From Mycobacterium sp. 1274761.0 (GTDB taxonomy: Bacteria > Actinomycetota > Actinomycetes > Mycobacteriales > Mycobacteriaceae): a DNA stretch of 64,000 nt. The notes beneath the pieces are model-generated. The model saw nothing but the letters and a program-made list of their open reading frames with translations, had not been told where the DNA came from and did not search any database. Shown piece by piece: positions 21,112 through 29,896 of this stretch (positions within the stretch are counted from its first letter, which is position 1; each line of letters begins with the position of its first letter). The stretch is taken from positions 54,051 to 118,050 of the forward strand of contig NZ_LZMC01000058.1 in the NCBI RefSeq assembly GCF_001668615.1, written 5' to 3'. A program made the translations under genes and the position numbers.

Positions 21112-22023
21112 TCAGTCGCGTGAATCCGTTGTGCTCGTGTCTGTTTCTTCGGTGGTGTTCGATCCGGCGGGCACCGTGGCCGACGGTCCCGGTGCCGGTT
21201 CGTCCTTGGTTGCCTCGGCGCCCTCGGCCTTGTCGTCGTGGGGTTCCGGCATCGACGAAGGCGGATGGTCGTCCGGCGCCGGCGCCTCCATGTGCAGGTC
21301 GCGCGCGACGCGCAACCCCGCCAGGGTGGCCGTCGGCACCTGGCCGTCGGCGGTGACGGGGCGGTCGTCGGGCAGGCCGGCGAGAATCCGCGAGGTGTCG
21401 CGGAAGTTGCACAGCGGCGCGCCGCGGCTGGGCACGACCTGCTCGCCGGCGCGCAGCGAGTCGACCAGATCCTTTGCCGACGAAGGGGTTTGGTTGTCGA
21501 AGAACTCCCAGTTGACCATCACCACCGGTGCGTAGTCGCAGGCGGCGTTGCACTCGATGTGTTCGAGGGTGACGCTGGCCCTGTCACCCGTGGCGTCGGT
21601 GGTCTCGCCCGCGTGGATGCCGAGATGTTCCTGTAACGAGTCCAGAATCGCGTCGCCGCCCATGATCGCGCACAGCGTGTTGGTGCACACGCCGACGAGG
21701 TAATCACCGGTGGGAGTGCGCCGGTACATCGAATAGAAAGTGGCGACAGCGGTCACCTCGGCCTCGGTGAGGTCCAGTTGTGCTGCGCAGAAGGCGATTC
21801 CGGCCTTGGTGAGATAGCCGTCCTCGGACTGCACCAGGTGCAGCAGCGGCAGCAACGCCGACCTCGAACGTGGATACCGGGCGACGATGTCGGCCGCCGC
21901 CGCAGACAGCCGGGCCGTGACATCAGCCGGGTAAACCGATTCGCCTCCGATCGGCGGTCCGGCTTCATCCGGACGCTGCCCCAACTCGAGGAACACCGGA
22001 AACCCGTTGGTGCTCAAGGTCAT
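21112..22023 (-). CDS. nuoE: NADH-quinone oxidoreductase subunit E with acidic tail
   Basis: 303 residues from ATG 22023, with GAGACGAGGG just upstream; the frame is open further into nuoD but without support. The thioredoxin-like 2Fe-2S domain (N1a) has the ligand sets VCTNTLCAIMGG and IECNAACDYAPVVMVN. After about residue 245 there is a low-complexity tail rich in Asp, Glu, Pro, Ser and Thr (APAPDDHPPSSMPEPHDD and beyond). I recall the M. tuberculosis homologue as about 50 residues shorter, so the tail seems a lineage-specific extension. It begins 28 bp after nuoD. Confidence 0.93.
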   Translation of the reverse strand: MTLSTNGFPVFLELGQRPDEAGPPIGGESVYPADVTARLSAAAADIVARYPRSRSALLPLLHLVQSEDGYLTKAGIAFCAAQLDLTEAEVTAVATFYSMYRRTPTGDYLVGVCTNTLCAIMGGDAILDSLQEHLGIHAGETTDATGDRASVTLEHIECNAACDYAPVVMVNWEFFDNQTPSSAKDLVDSLRAGEQVVPSRGAPLCNFRDTSRILAGLPDDRPVTADGQVPTATLAGLRVARDLHMEAPAPDDHPPSSMPEPHDDKAEGAEATKDEPAPGPSATVPAGSNTTEETDTSTTDSRD

Positions 22024-22051
22024 CTGTACCCTCGTCTCTTCGCGCAAGCGC

Positions 22052-23383
22052 TCATCGGTCAACTCCCCCCATGACCGGGTCGATCGAGGCCACCGCGGAG
22101 ATCGCGTCGGCGACCATGCCGCCCTCACACGTGGCGGCCACCGCCTGCAGGTTGGTGAACGAGGGGTCGCGGTAGTGCACTCGATACGGCCGCGTCCCGC
22201 CGTCTGAGACCATGTGGACTCCCAACTCACCCCGCGGTGACTCGACCGCCACGTACACCTGCCCCGGCGGCACCCGGATGCCCTCGGTGACCAGCTTGAA
22301 GTGGTGAATCAGGCCTTCCATCGAATGGCCCATGATCTTGGCGATGTGCTCAGGCGAGTTACCGAGCCCGTCGGGGCCCAGCTTCAGGTCGGCGGGCCAG
22401 GCCAGCTTCTTGTCGTCGAGCATCACCCGCCCGCCGGAAGGAAGCCGCCCTAGCCTTTCGACGCACTGCTCGATGATCTTCAGCGACTCGTGCAGCTCTT
22501 TGACCCGAATCAGGTAGCGGCCGTAGGCATCACAGCCGTCGTCGGTGATGACGTCGAAGTCATAGGTCTCGTAGCCGCAGTAGGGCTGGGCTCTGCGTAA
22601 GTCGTGGGGCAGCCCGGTGGACCGCAGCACGGGACCGGTGACGCCGAGCGCCATGCATCCCGTCAGGTCCAAATAGCCGATGCCCTGGGTGCGGGCCTTC
22701 CAGATGTAGTTCTCACTCAGCAGATCCTCAAGATCCTTGAGCCTCTTCGGCATCAGCTTCAGCATGTCGCGGATCTGCGGCAGCGCCTCGTCAGGAAGGT
22801 CGGCGGCCAGCCCCCCGGGCCGGATATAGGCGTTGTTCATCCGCAGCCCGGTGATGGTCTCGAAGATCGACAGGATCTGCTCGCGCTCCCGGAACCCGTA
22901 GAACATCGCGCCCATGGAGCCCAACTCCATCCCGCCGGTGGCCAACGCGACCAGATGGCTGGAGATGCGGTTGAGCTCCATCATCATCACGCGGATGATG
23001 TTGGCGCGTTCGGGGATGTCGTCGGTGACACCGAGCAGCTTCTCGACGCCGAGGCAGTACACGGTTTCGTTGAAAAGCGGTGAGAGGTAGTCCATTCGGG
23101 TGACGAAGGTGACGCCCTGCGTCCAGGTCCGGTATTCGAGATTCTTCTCGATGCCGGTGTGCAGGTAGCCGATTCCGCAGCGGGCCGAGACGATGGTCTC
23201 GCCTTCGATCTCCAGGATCAACCGCAGCACCCCATGCGTCGACGGATGCTGCGGGCCCATGTTGACCACAATCCGTTCGCCCGCTTGGGCTTCGGCGGCC
23301 GCGCTGACCACCTGATCCCAGTCCTCGCCGCCGACCATCACGACGGTATCCCCGCTCTCCGGCGGGGTGTTTTCATGACTCAT
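22052..23383 (-). CDS. nuoD: NADH-quinone oxidoreductase subunit D
   Basis: 443 residues, the 49-kDa subunit, which forms the quinone site with NuoB and NuoH. Signatures are [20 protein letters not shown] (quinone-site histidine), [13 protein letters not shown], and the C-terminal [20 protein letters not shown] plus [11 protein letters not shown]. There is an N-terminal extension of about 40 residues, as in other mycobacteria. The start overlaps the nuoC stop by one base (TGATG). Confidence 0.97.
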   Translation of the reverse strand: MSHENTPPESGDTVVMVGGEDWDQVVSAAAEAQAGERIVVNMGPQHPSTHGVLRLILEIEGETIVSARCGIGYLHTGIEKNLEYRTWTQGVTFVTRMDYLSPLFNETVYCLGVEKLLGVTDDIPERANIIRVMMMELNRISSHLVALATGGMELGSMGAMFYGFREREQILSIFETITGLRMNNAYIRPGGLAADLPDEALPQIRDMLKLMPKRLKDLEDLLSENYIWKARTQGIGYLDLTGCMALGVTGPVLRSTGLPHDLRRAQPYCGYETYDFDVITDDGCDAYGRYLIRVKELHESLKIIEQCVERLGRLPSGGRVMLDDKKLAWPADLKLGPDGLGNSPEHIAKIMGHSMEGLIHHFKLVTEGIRVPPGQVYVAVESPRGELGVHMVSDGGTRPYRVHYRDPSFTNLQAVAATCEGGMVADAISAVASIDPVMGGVDR

Positions 23384-24096
23384 CAGCTGTAGGCCCTCCG
23401 CTCGTCGGGCGGCGGTATCTCGGCGCCGTGGTATTCGACGGGTATGCCGCCCAACGGATAGTCCTTACGTTGCGGATGCCCGACCCAGTCGTCGGGCATC
23501 TCAATGCGGGTCAGCGCCGGGTGACCGTCGAAGATGATTCCGAAGAAGTCGTAGGTCTCCCGCTCGTGCCAGTCGGTCGTGGGGTAGACGGTGAACAACG
23601 ACGGGATGTGTGGGTCGGCGTCTGGCGCGGCCACCTCCACCTGGATGCGGCGGTTGTGGGTGATCGACATCAGCGGGTACACGGCGTGCAACTCGCGACC
23701 GGTGTCGGCCGGATAGTGCACACCGCTGACCCCGAGCGACAGCTCGAACCGGAGGCCGGGGTCGTCCCGGAGCGCCTGCATGACCTCGCGCAGGTGTTCT
23801 CGGCGCACTTCGAGGGTGAGTTGGTCGCGATAGACGACGACCCGCTCGACGGCCGCCTCGAACGCATCGTCGCCGAGCACCTTGGCCAGCGTGTCGACGA
23901 CCTCGTCGAAGTAGCCGCCGTAGGGCCGCGGTGAGCTGCCGGGTAGTGCGACCTCGCGGACCAGCCGTCCGTAACCCGAGGTGTCGCCGGTGCCCCTGGG
24001 GCCGAACATGCCGCGGCGGACGCCGACTATTTCTTTTTCGGCCTTATCGCCCTTGCCGTTCGGGAAGCTGCCGGGCGCGTCGGACGGTGTCGTCAT
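23383..24096 (-). CDS. nuoC: NADH-quinone oxidoreductase subunit C
   Basis: 237 residues from ATG 24096, which overlaps the nuoB stop as ATGA; longer in-frame extensions would overlap nuoB and are rejected. The 30-kDa subunit signature is [20 protein letters not shown], followed by [21 protein letters not shown]. It is a structural subunit of the connecting arm and is not fused to NuoD, unlike in E. coli. Confidence 0.95.
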   Translation of the reverse strand: MTTPSDAPGSFPNGKGDKAEKEIVGVRRGMFGPRGTGDTSGYGRLVREVALPGSSPRPYGGYFDEVVDTLAKVLGDDAFEAAVERVVVYRDQLTLEVRREHLREVMQALRDDPGLRFELSLGVSGVHYPADTGRELHAVYPLMSITHNRRIQVEVAAPDADPHIPSLFTVYPTTDWHERETYDFFGIIFDGHPALTRIEMPDDWVGHPQRKDYPLGGIPVEYHGAEIPPPDERRAYS

Positions 24097-24647
24097 CTCA
24101 GCAGCCCTCTGAGCTCGATGGTAGGCGGGATCGCCAGGGCGGCCTTCTCGGCTTCGCGGACCGCCTCCTCGCGGTTGACGCCCAGCGGCATCTCCTGGAT
24201 CTTGTCGTGCAGTTTCAAGATCGCGTGCAGCAGCATTTCGGGGCGCGGCGGGCATCCGGGCAGGTAGATGTCGACCGGAACGACGTGGTCAACGCCCTGC
24301 ACGATGGCGTAGTTGTTGAACATCCCGCCAGAGGACGCGCACACCCCCATGGACAGCACCCATTTGGGTTCGGCCATCTGGTCGTAGACCTGGCGCAGCA
24401 CCGGCGCCATCTTCTGGCTGACCCGGCCGGCTACGATCATCAGGTCGGCCTGCCGCGGCGTCGCCGAGAACCGTTCCATGCCGAACCGCGAGATGTCGAA
24501 GCGCGGGCCCGCGGTCGCCATCATCTCGATGGCGCAGCACGCCAAGCCGAACGTCGCAGGCCACAGCGACCCCTTTCGGACGTAGCCCGCCAATTTCTCG
24601 ACTGTCGAGAGCAGGATGCCGCTCGGCAGCTTCTCCTCTAGTCCCAA
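24093..24647 (-). CDS. nuoB: NADH-quinone oxidoreductase subunit B
   Basis: 184 residues from TTG 24647, reading [10 protein letters not shown]; this matches the length and start I recall for mycobacterial NuoB and overlaps nuoA by 10 bp. It binds the terminal 4Fe-4S cluster N2 through the tandem cysteines in [10 protein letters not shown], with further ligands in [14 protein letters not shown] and [10 protein letters not shown]. Electrons pass from here to the quinone. Confidence 0.95.
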   Translation of the reverse strand: MGLEEKLPSGILLSTVEKLAGYVRKGSLWPATFGLACCAIEMMATAGPRFDISRFGMERFSATPRQADLMIVAGRVSQKMAPVLRQVYDQMAEPKWVLSMGVCASSGGMFNNYAIVQGVDHVVPVDIYLPGCPPRPEMLLHAILKLHDKIQEMPLGVNREEAVREAEKAALAIPPTIELRGLLR

Positions 24648-25009
24648 TTCAAGCCTCCCCGACGCCACACGTAGGCGTACGCCACGAACACGGTGGCCAT
24701 GAACAACAGCATCTCGACCAGCGCAAATACCCCCAGGCTGTCGAAGGCGACGGCCCAGGGGTAGAGGAACACGATCTCGATGTCGAAGACGATGAACAGC
24801 ATGGCCGTCACGTAGTACTTCATCGGAAACCGCTGGCCGGTGGCCTGGGGGTTGGCGAGTTCGGGCATCGGCTCGATGCCGCACTCATAGGCCTCGAGCT
24901 TGGCCCGGTTGAAGCGACGGGGTCCGCCGAGCAACGCGGCAACGACCGAGAAGACGGCGAATCCGGCCGCGATCGCGCCGAGCACCAGGATGGGTAGATA
25001 CAGGTTCAT
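24638..25009 (-). CDS. nuoA: NADH-quinone oxidoreductase subunit A
   Basis: 123 residues, three membrane helices. The family block [12 protein letters not shown] is followed by [20 protein letters not shown]. It borders the quinone channel and couples to proton transfer. First gene of the 14-gene operon, with the promoter region just upstream at about 25059-25089. Confidence 0.97.
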   Translation of the reverse strand: MNLYLPILVLGAIAAGFAVFSVVAALLGGPRRFNRAKLEAYECGIEPMPELANPQATGQRFPMKYYVTAMLFIVFDIEIVFLYPWAVAFDSLGVFALVEMLLFMATVFVAYAYVWRRGGLNWD

Positions 25010-25058
25010 GCAGCTGTGACCGCTCCCTCAGTGGGCTTTCCGATGTGAGCTGACCCAC

Positions 25059-25089
25059 AGCCTAGCGATGTTTCAAAACCGCGTCACAA
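25059..25089 (-). promoter_or_regulatory. Candidate nuo operon promoter
   Basis: On the minus strand TTGTGA (25089-25084) and TAGGCT (25064-25059) are spaced by 19 bases and placed about 50 bases upstream of the nuoA start. TANNNT-type -10 boxes are usual in mycobacteria. The 168-bp gap between the Rv3143-like gene and nuoA also holds an AT-rich ATATCG block that could be an alternative -10. Confidence 0.4.
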
Positions 25090-25177
25090 CAAGGGGCTAA
25101 TATCGTTTTTGGTTGCCAGCCGTTGACTTTGTCATGCCGCGAAAACCCAACGGCAGTACGGGAATTAGCGAAATCTG

Positions 25178-25579
25178 CTACTGCACGGGGGCGCGCAGAA
25201 GCGACACCACGGCCTCACCCAGGCGGATGGGGTCGATGGGGTGCGGTACCGCGGCCTCGGCGCGCGACCAATTTGCCAGCCAGGCGTCGTCCCGGCGTCC
25301 GGTCAGCACGAGGATCGGTGGACAATCGTCGAGCTCGTCCTTGAGCTGCTTGGCTATTCCCATCCCGCCAACCGGCGTGGCCTCGCCGTCGAGGATGGCC
25401 AGATCGAAACCGCCCTTGTCCATCTGTGCGATCACCATGGGGCCGGTGGCCACCTCGAGGTAGGTCAGCTCGGGGAGATCGGGGTGCACCCGCTTGCCCA
25501 ACGCGAGCTGGACTTGTTCGCGCGTCCTCGGATTGTCGCTGTAGACCAGTATTCGCAGCGGCCGAGATGATTCGGGCAT
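25178..25579 (-). CDS. Receiver-only response regulator, Rv3143-like
   Basis: 133 residues forming one CheY-like receiver domain with no output domain. The phospho-acceptor aspartate is in FDLAILDGEATPVGG, where the usual DxxMP is replaced by DGEAT, and the conserved T is in LVLTGRRDD. The expected lysine appears as HPIDP near the C-terminus, so a canonical phosphorelay is doubtful. Its position directly upstream of nuoA is the same as Rv3143 in M. tuberculosis, suggesting a link to respiration control. Confidence 0.85.
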   Translation of the reverse strand: MPESSRPLRILVYSDNPRTREQVQLALGKRVHPDLPELTYLEVATGPMVIAQMDKGGFDLAILDGEATPVGGMGIAKQLKDELDDCPPILVLTGRRDDAWLANWSRAEAAVPHPIDPIRLGEAVVSLLRAPVQ

Positions 25580-25601
25580 GCGCAGATGCTAAACCAACCG
25601 C

Positions 25602-26138
25602 CTACGTGCCGGTGCGGCGGAACACGACGTCGCCCTTGATCGTCGCATTATCGGGGATCATCCCGATCATGTTGCCGTCGACGCCGAAGTCCTTTCGGTT
25701 GACGGTGGCCTCGGTGTGTAACCGCATTCCGCCGTCGCCGACCGGCGTCACCTTGGTGGTCAACGAAACCGGCTTCGTCGTGCCCTTGACGGTCAGTTCC
25801 GCACGCAGATCGACCGTGTCGCCGTTGACGTTGTCAGCTCCTGTCACCACCACGTTGATGTCCGGGAACCGCTCCGTGTCAAAGAAATCTGCGGCGTACA
25901 AGTCCTTGTCGCGCTTACCAATTCCGGTGCGCAGCGATGCGGCCTTGATGTCGACGTGTCCGGACACCGTTTGAGGAGCGGTGACTTGGCCTTCGCCGCT
26001 GAACTCGGTGAAGCGGCCCTTGACGGGCATTACACCCCACAACGACTTGGCCGTCACCGTGATGGTGGATTGATCGGGCACGACGGTCCAGGATCCGGCC
26101 GATGAGGGATCGCTGAAAAACTCGCTGAGGCTTGGCAT
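25602..26138 (-). CDS. YceI-family lipid-binding protein
   Basis: 178 residues with the lipocalin-like YceI fold: GSWTVVPDQSTITVTAKSLW at the N-terminus, then FTEFSGEGQV, GHVDIKAASLRTGIGKRDKD, and the C-terminal DFGVDGNMIGMIPDNATIKG. YceI proteins bind isoprenoid or amide lipids. No signal peptide is visible, so this copy is likely cytoplasmic. One base separates its start from the stop of the SnoaL-like gene. Confidence 0.88.
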   Translation of the reverse strand: MPSLSEFFSDPSSAGSWTVVPDQSTITVTAKSLWGVMPVKGRFTEFSGEGQVTAPQTVSGHVDIKAASLRTGIGKRDKDLYAADFFDTERFPDINVVVTGADNVNGDTVDLRAELTVKGTTKPVSLTTKVTPVGDGGMRLHTEATVNRKDFGVDGNMIGMIPDNATIKGDVVFRRTGT

Positions 26139-26139
26139 G

Positions 26140-26526
26140 TCATCCTCCGGTGTTGAGCAGTGGTGTCAATTCCGCGGGGTTGAAGTACTCGTCGATTTTG
26201 TGGATCAGGCCGTCGGTGCCCACCTTGATCACAAGACAGACCCGCATCGAGATCGATCCGCCACTGCGGGCGGTGGCGTGCAGGATGTGCTGCTGGACGA
26301 ATCCGCCGTCGAAGTACTGGCGGTCGAGGATCTCGTAGCGGCGTGCGGTCGTGGTGTCGATGAACCAGGTGATGACGCGCAATGCGCGTTTCTTGACCTG
26401 GTCTTCGGGTTCCGCGGACTTCCACACCAGCACATCGTCTGCCCAGAGTGATTCGACGGTTACGGCGTCGCCGTTCTCGATTGCGGCGAAGAGCCGATCG
26501 GCGACGTCGGCGGTGACTGTGGGCAT
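26140..26526 (-). CDS. SnoaL/limonene-epoxide-hydrolase-like NTF2-fold protein
   Basis: 128 residues with a cone-shaped alpha+beta fold signature: helix VADRLFAAIENGDAVTVESL, then LWADDVLVWKS and the terminal strand GLIHKIDEYFNPAELTPLL. It resembles the SnoaL_4/LEH-like proteins that act on polyketides, steroids or epoxides; the exact activity is unknown. It is divergent from the methyltransferase gene across a 60-bp gap containing a MerR-type operator, and co-directional with YceI. Confidence 0.75.
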   Translation of the reverse strand: MPTVTADVADRLFAAIENGDAVTVESLWADDVLVWKSAEPEDQVKKRALRVITWFIDTTTARRYEILDRQYFDGGFVQQHILHATARSGGSISMRVCLVIKVGTDGLIHKIDEYFNPAELTPLLNTGG

Positions 26527-26548
26527 GGGTGGGCCTCCTCGTAATCAG

Positions 26549-26576
26549 TTGACCTCAACTTCGGTTCAGGTACAAC
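26549..26576 (+). promoter_or_regulatory. MerR/SoxR-type operator-promoter
   Basis: A -35-like TTGACC (26549-26554) is fused to a dyad ACCTCAAC-TTCG-GTTCAGGT (26552-26571, 7 of 8 paired), followed by TACAAC or AACACT as -10 candidates and ATG at 26587. A dyad of this sequence lying inside the -35/-10 spacer is the hallmark of MerR/SoxR-family sites in actinobacteria. The transcript would have almost no leader. Confidence 0.55.
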
Positions 26577-26586
26577 ACTGGATTTC

Positions 26587-27216
26587 ATGGACACGACACC
26601 TGCGATCGACCGCTTTGAGGAGTTCTACCGGACCACCACCCCGCCGTGGGTGATCGGCGAACCGCAGCCCGCGATCGTCGAGTTGGAACGGACCGGGCTG
26701 ATCCGCGGCACGGTGCTCGACGCCGGCTGCGGAACGGGGGAGCACACGATTTTGCTGACCAGCCTCGGCTATGACGTGCTGGGCATCGACTTTGCCGCGG
26801 AGGCGGTGGAGCAGGCCCGCCGCAACGCGACCGCCAGGGGTATCGACGCGCGGTTCGAGGTCGCCGACGCGATGAACCTGCCACCGGAGCCGCGCTATGA
26901 CACGATCGTCGACAGCGCGCTGTTCCACATCTTCGACGACAGCGATCGGCCGAAATACGTGGCGAGCCTGCGCAATGCGACACACCCCGGCAGCGTCGTG
27001 CACGTCCTCGCGCTGTCCGACGCCGGACGCGGCTTCGGGCCGCAGGTCAGCGGCGAGACCATCCGTGATGCGTTCGTCGAAGGATGGGAGCTCGAGGACT
27101 TGCAGCCGACGACCTATCGCGGTGTCGTCACCGAGGTGCACGCCGACGCGTTGGGGCTGCCGATCGGTGCCCGGGTCGACGAGCCCGCGTGGCTGGCCCG
27201 CGTCCGGCGGGTCTGA
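26587..27216 (+). CDS. Class I SAM-dependent methyltransferase
   Basis: 209 residues. Motif I is GTVLDAGCGTGEHTILL and motif II VLGIDFAAEAVEQARRNA; a further acidic-motif region is FEVADAMNLPPEPRYDTIVD. The N-terminal FYRTTTPPWVIGEPQPA segment is characteristic of a group of actinobacterial methyltransferases that includes thiopurine and small-thiol or detoxifying enzymes. The MerR-type operator directly upstream suggests induction by a xenobiotic or redox-active compound. Confidence 0.88.
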   Translation: MDTTPAIDRFEEFYRTTTPPWVIGEPQPAIVELERTGLIRGTVLDAGCGTGEHTILLTSLGYDVLGIDFAAEAVEQARRNATARGIDARFEVADAMNLPPEPRYDTIVDSALFHIFDDSDRPKYVASLRNATHPGSVVHVLALSDAGRGFGPQVSGETIRDAFVEGWELEDLQPTTYRGVVTEVHADALGLPIGARVDEPAWLARVRRV

Positions 27217-27305
27217 CTGTGACCGCACCCCACACGCGGCGAGTGCTGCGCCAGGGCTGTTCGCGAGCTGAAACAACGACCCTGCTGCAGATCTCGGCGT
27301 GACGA

Positions 27306-27647
27306 TCACGTCGACCCGTCGTATCCCGGGTGGTTGACGGCCAGCCGATGCCGCACCAACGTCCGAAGACAGGGCAACACCTCTCCCGCTCTGCCGTCGA
27401 GCTCGCCGGCGCGGATCGCGGCGGCCAACTGGATCTCGTCGGAGAAACCCAGCTCACCGAGCGCGGCGGTGACATCGCCTGCCGACTCGGTGCGCAGCTC
27501 GCGCTCGACGGTCCGCAGCACATTGACCGCGACTCGGGTGTGGAAGGCGAGCTGGCCGTCAAGCGACTGCCGCACGTCGGTGTCCAGGAAGTCCGCGACG
27601 GCCGCGACCAGCTCGGCGGCCGTCGGCCTGCCGTACATCGACGTCAT
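27306..27647 (-). CDS. DUF6285 (LvaB-like) kinase partner protein
   Basis: 113 residues, all-helical, starting MTSMYGRPTAAELVAAVADF; ATG 27647 overlaps the kinase stop as ATGA. DUF6285 proteins are found next to APH kinases. In the Pseudomonas levulinate pathway the equivalent small protein LvaB is required for LvaA kinase activity on 4-hydroxyacyl-CoA. I make this assignment from family memory and gene context, not from a search. It is the last gene of the eight-gene catabolic operon. Confidence 0.75.
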   Translation of the reverse strand: MTSMYGRPTAAELVAAVADFLDTDVRQSLDGQLAFHTRVAVNVLRTVERELRTESAGDVTAALGELGFSDEIQLAAAIRAGELDGRAGEVLPCLRTLVRHRLAVNHPGYDGST

Positions 27648-28633
27648 CGTGGACCACTCCTCCTTGTGCTCCTCGCGTCCGAGCTCCCGGTGAGCAGATC
27701 CAGCACATCCCATTCCGTTTCGCTGACGCGTCGACCGATCGCGGCCAGTTCGACCGACGGGGTCTGCCCGGACAGGTGCCGCTCGGCCTGAAACCGGCAG
27801 ATGACGCCCCACCGCAGCGTGGCCACGGTCAGATGCCAGCGAAACGCGTCGCGGTCGAGATCGACGCCGGCGGCGTCCTCGTAGGCGGACAGAAAAGTGT
27901 CGACGCTGCCGAGGCCGCCGGCGCCGAGCTCCTCCGGCGCGCCGAACCGCCAGGCGCGGATGCAGAACCAGGCCAGGTCTTCGTAGACCTCGCCGATATG
28001 CACCAGCTCCCAGTCCAGCACCGCGGCCAGACCGGACTCGTCGACGATCAAGTTGCCCATCCGGAAATCGCCGTGCACGAGCCGCGGCGGCGTGGCCGGT
28101 GGCCGGTTGGCGGCCAGCCAGCGGAACGCCCACTCGAATGTCGCTGTGGTATCGGCCATTTCGTCAAGCCGATGGCGCCACTCGGACAGCTGCTCGGCCC
28201 GCTGCAGCCCGATGCCATCTGGATCGGCGCGATGGATGGCGGCCAGCGCCTGCGCGCACTGGCGCAGCAGCCGGTCGCGCCTGGCGTCGTCGAGCGCGCG
28301 GTGGATGCGCCTGACGATCGTCTCGCCCGCGATCGCGTTGCAGATCAGATACGGGTTACCCAGTGCCGCAGCCGAATTTTCGGCGGCGAGGATATGGGGC
28401 ACCGGTGCCCCTGCGGCCGCCGCCCGCTGCTGCACGCGCGCTTCCAGCTCCATCCCTGCATGAACCTCGTCGGGGGGGCCGGTGCGCAGGATCAGCGCCT
28501 GGCGGCCGCCGTTTGAGCCGATGGCGTCGAACGCCCATGTGGTGCGGCTCGCACCCCCGGTCAACGTGGTGAGGTTCTCGATGCTCACCTCGCCGAGGAC
28601 GGGCCGAAGGACTTCGGCCAGTTGCTGCTTCAC
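27644..28633 (-). CDS. APH-family acyl-CoA kinase (LvaA/ACAD10-11 kinase-domain type)
   Basis: 329 residues with the catalytic loop LVHGDFRMGNLIVDE and the metal loop AVLDWELVHIGEVYEDLAW; both are intact. The N-terminal lobe has GGASRTTWAFDA. It overlaps the acyl-CoA dehydrogenase gene upstream by 4 bp and the DUF6285 gene downstream by 4 bp. Animal ACAD11 carries the same two activities fused and bacteria have them as LvaA and LvaC: phosphorylation of a 4-hydroxyacyl-CoA followed by phosphate elimination. The C-terminus (STRRSGPR) is encoded by a dispersed TGCTCCTCGCGT-type element and looks non-conserved. Confidence 0.85.
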   Translation of the reverse strand: MKQQLAEVLRPVLGEVSIENLTTLTGGASRTTWAFDAIGSNGGRQALILRTGPPDEVHAGMELEARVQQRAAAAGAPVPHILAAENSAAALGNPYLICNAIAGETIVRRIHRALDDARRDRLLRQCAQALAAIHRADPDGIGLQRAEQLSEWRHRLDEMADTTATFEWAFRWLAANRPPATPPRLVHGDFRMGNLIVDESGLAAVLDWELVHIGEVYEDLAWFCIRAWRFGAPEELGAGGLGSVDTFLSAYEDAAGVDLDRDAFRWHLTVATLRWGVICRFQAERHLSGQTPSVELAAIGRRVSETEWDVLDLLTGSSDARSTRRSGPR

Positions 28634-29868
28634 TTGCGGCCGAAACCGAAGAGCCGCTGGGCCACCCGCCGGATCTGGATCTCTTCGGCACCCTCGGTGA
28701 TCCGATAGCGGCGGTGATGACGGTAGATGTGCTCGAAAGGCTCGTGTCTGCTGTAGCCGACACCGCCGAACACCTGCATCGCCCGGTCGGCGGCCTCACA
28801 CACCAGGCGGTTGGCCCGGTAGTTGGCCATCGACACCTTGTCCGACACCTCCATGTGGTGGTTGCGGTCCAGCTCCGAGGCGGCATACCGCACGAGCAGG
28901 CGGACCATCTGCGCCTCGGTCTGCAGCTCCACCAGCGGCCACTGCACCGCCTGGTTCACCGCGAGCGGCTTGCCGAACACCTTGCGGTCGTTGGCGTAAC
29001 CGACGGCACGGTCGATGCAGTACTGGGCGGCGCCGAGGCTGCTCGCCGCCTGGCGAATCCGGTTCTCGTGCAGGAACGTCTGGCCCACCTCCAGCCCGCG
29101 ATCCACCTCACCGAGCACCGCGTCAGCCGGCACCCGCACGTCCTTGAGTTCGACCTCGCCGTGATCGGTCGGCATATTGAACGTCCACCAGTAGTACGGC
29201 ACGGTGAAGCCCGGCGCGTCGGTCGGCACGAGGAACGCGGTGATACCGCGGGCCTGGCCGGGGTCGCCGGACGTGCGCGCGAAGACCAGATCGTGGGTGG
29301 CGCGGTGCACCCCCGTGTTGAACCGCTTGGCGCCGTTGATGACCCACTCGCCGCCGTCAGCCACCGCCGTCGTCTCCAGCCAGGTGGCGTCCGAGCCGTG
29401 GTTCGGCTCGGTCAACCCGAACGCCATCGACCGCTCACCGGTGATCAGCGCCTCGGTCCACTCCTGCTTCTGGGCGTCGGTGCCGAACCTGTCCATCATG
29501 ATGACCTGAGGGAAGTTTCCGACGATCGAGGACTCGTCCTGCAGATCGTTGTGCAGGCCGAGACCCTTGTGCGCCAGATGTTCCCGGATCACCGCCATGT
29601 CGATATTGGTGCCGCCTCGGCCACCGAATTGAGATGGCAGCCCGTACCGCAGCCAGCCGGCCGCATCGGCGCGCCTACGCATCTCGCCGAGCAGATCCTC
29701 CCATTCACGGCGCGGGATGCCGCCGTTGTCCCAGTCGGTGCGGGCATGCTCCCGACGCTGGTCGAAGTACTGGATGTTCTCCCGCTCCAGCGGCTTGATC
29801 TCCGTCTCGATGAACTCGTCCATCTCGGCCAGCAGGCCCGGAAGATGTTCGGGGAGAGCGAAATCCAC
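28630..29868 (-). CDS. Acyl-CoA dehydrogenase (LvaC/ACAD11-like)
   Basis: 412 residues. FAD contacts are in MAFGLTEPNHGSDATWLET, the middle beta domain has EWVINGAKRFNTGVHRATHD, and the C-terminal helical domain ends with FGGVGYSRHEPFEHIYRHHR and ITEGAEEIQIRRVAQRLFGF. The long N-terminal helix with YFDQRREHARTDWDNGG, and the pairing with an APH kinase, fit the ACAD10/11 group rather than a standard beta-oxidation enzyme. It begins 28 bp after the TetR gene of the same operon. Confidence 0.9.
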   Translation of the reverse strand: MDFALPEHLPGLLAEMDEFIETEIKPLERENIQYFDQRREHARTDWDNGGIPRREWEDLLGEMRRRADAAGWLRYGLPSQFGGRGGTNIDMAVIREHLAHKGLGLHNDLQDESSIVGNFPQVIMMDRFGTDAQKQEWTEALITGERSMAFGLTEPNHGSDATWLETTAVADGGEWVINGAKRFNTGVHRATHDLVFARTSGDPGQARGITAFLVPTDAPGFTVPYYWWTFNMPTDHGEVELKDVRVPADAVLGEVDRGLEVGQTFLHENRIRQAASSLGAAQYCIDRAVGYANDRKVFGKPLAVNQAVQWPLVELQTEAQMVRLLVRYAASELDRNHHMEVSDKVSMANYRANRLVCEAADRAMQVFGGVGYSRHEPFEHIYRHHRRYRITEGAEEIQIRRVAQRLFGFGRK

Positions 29869-29896
29869 GGTGATTCCCTTTCTCTGCGCAGTCTAG

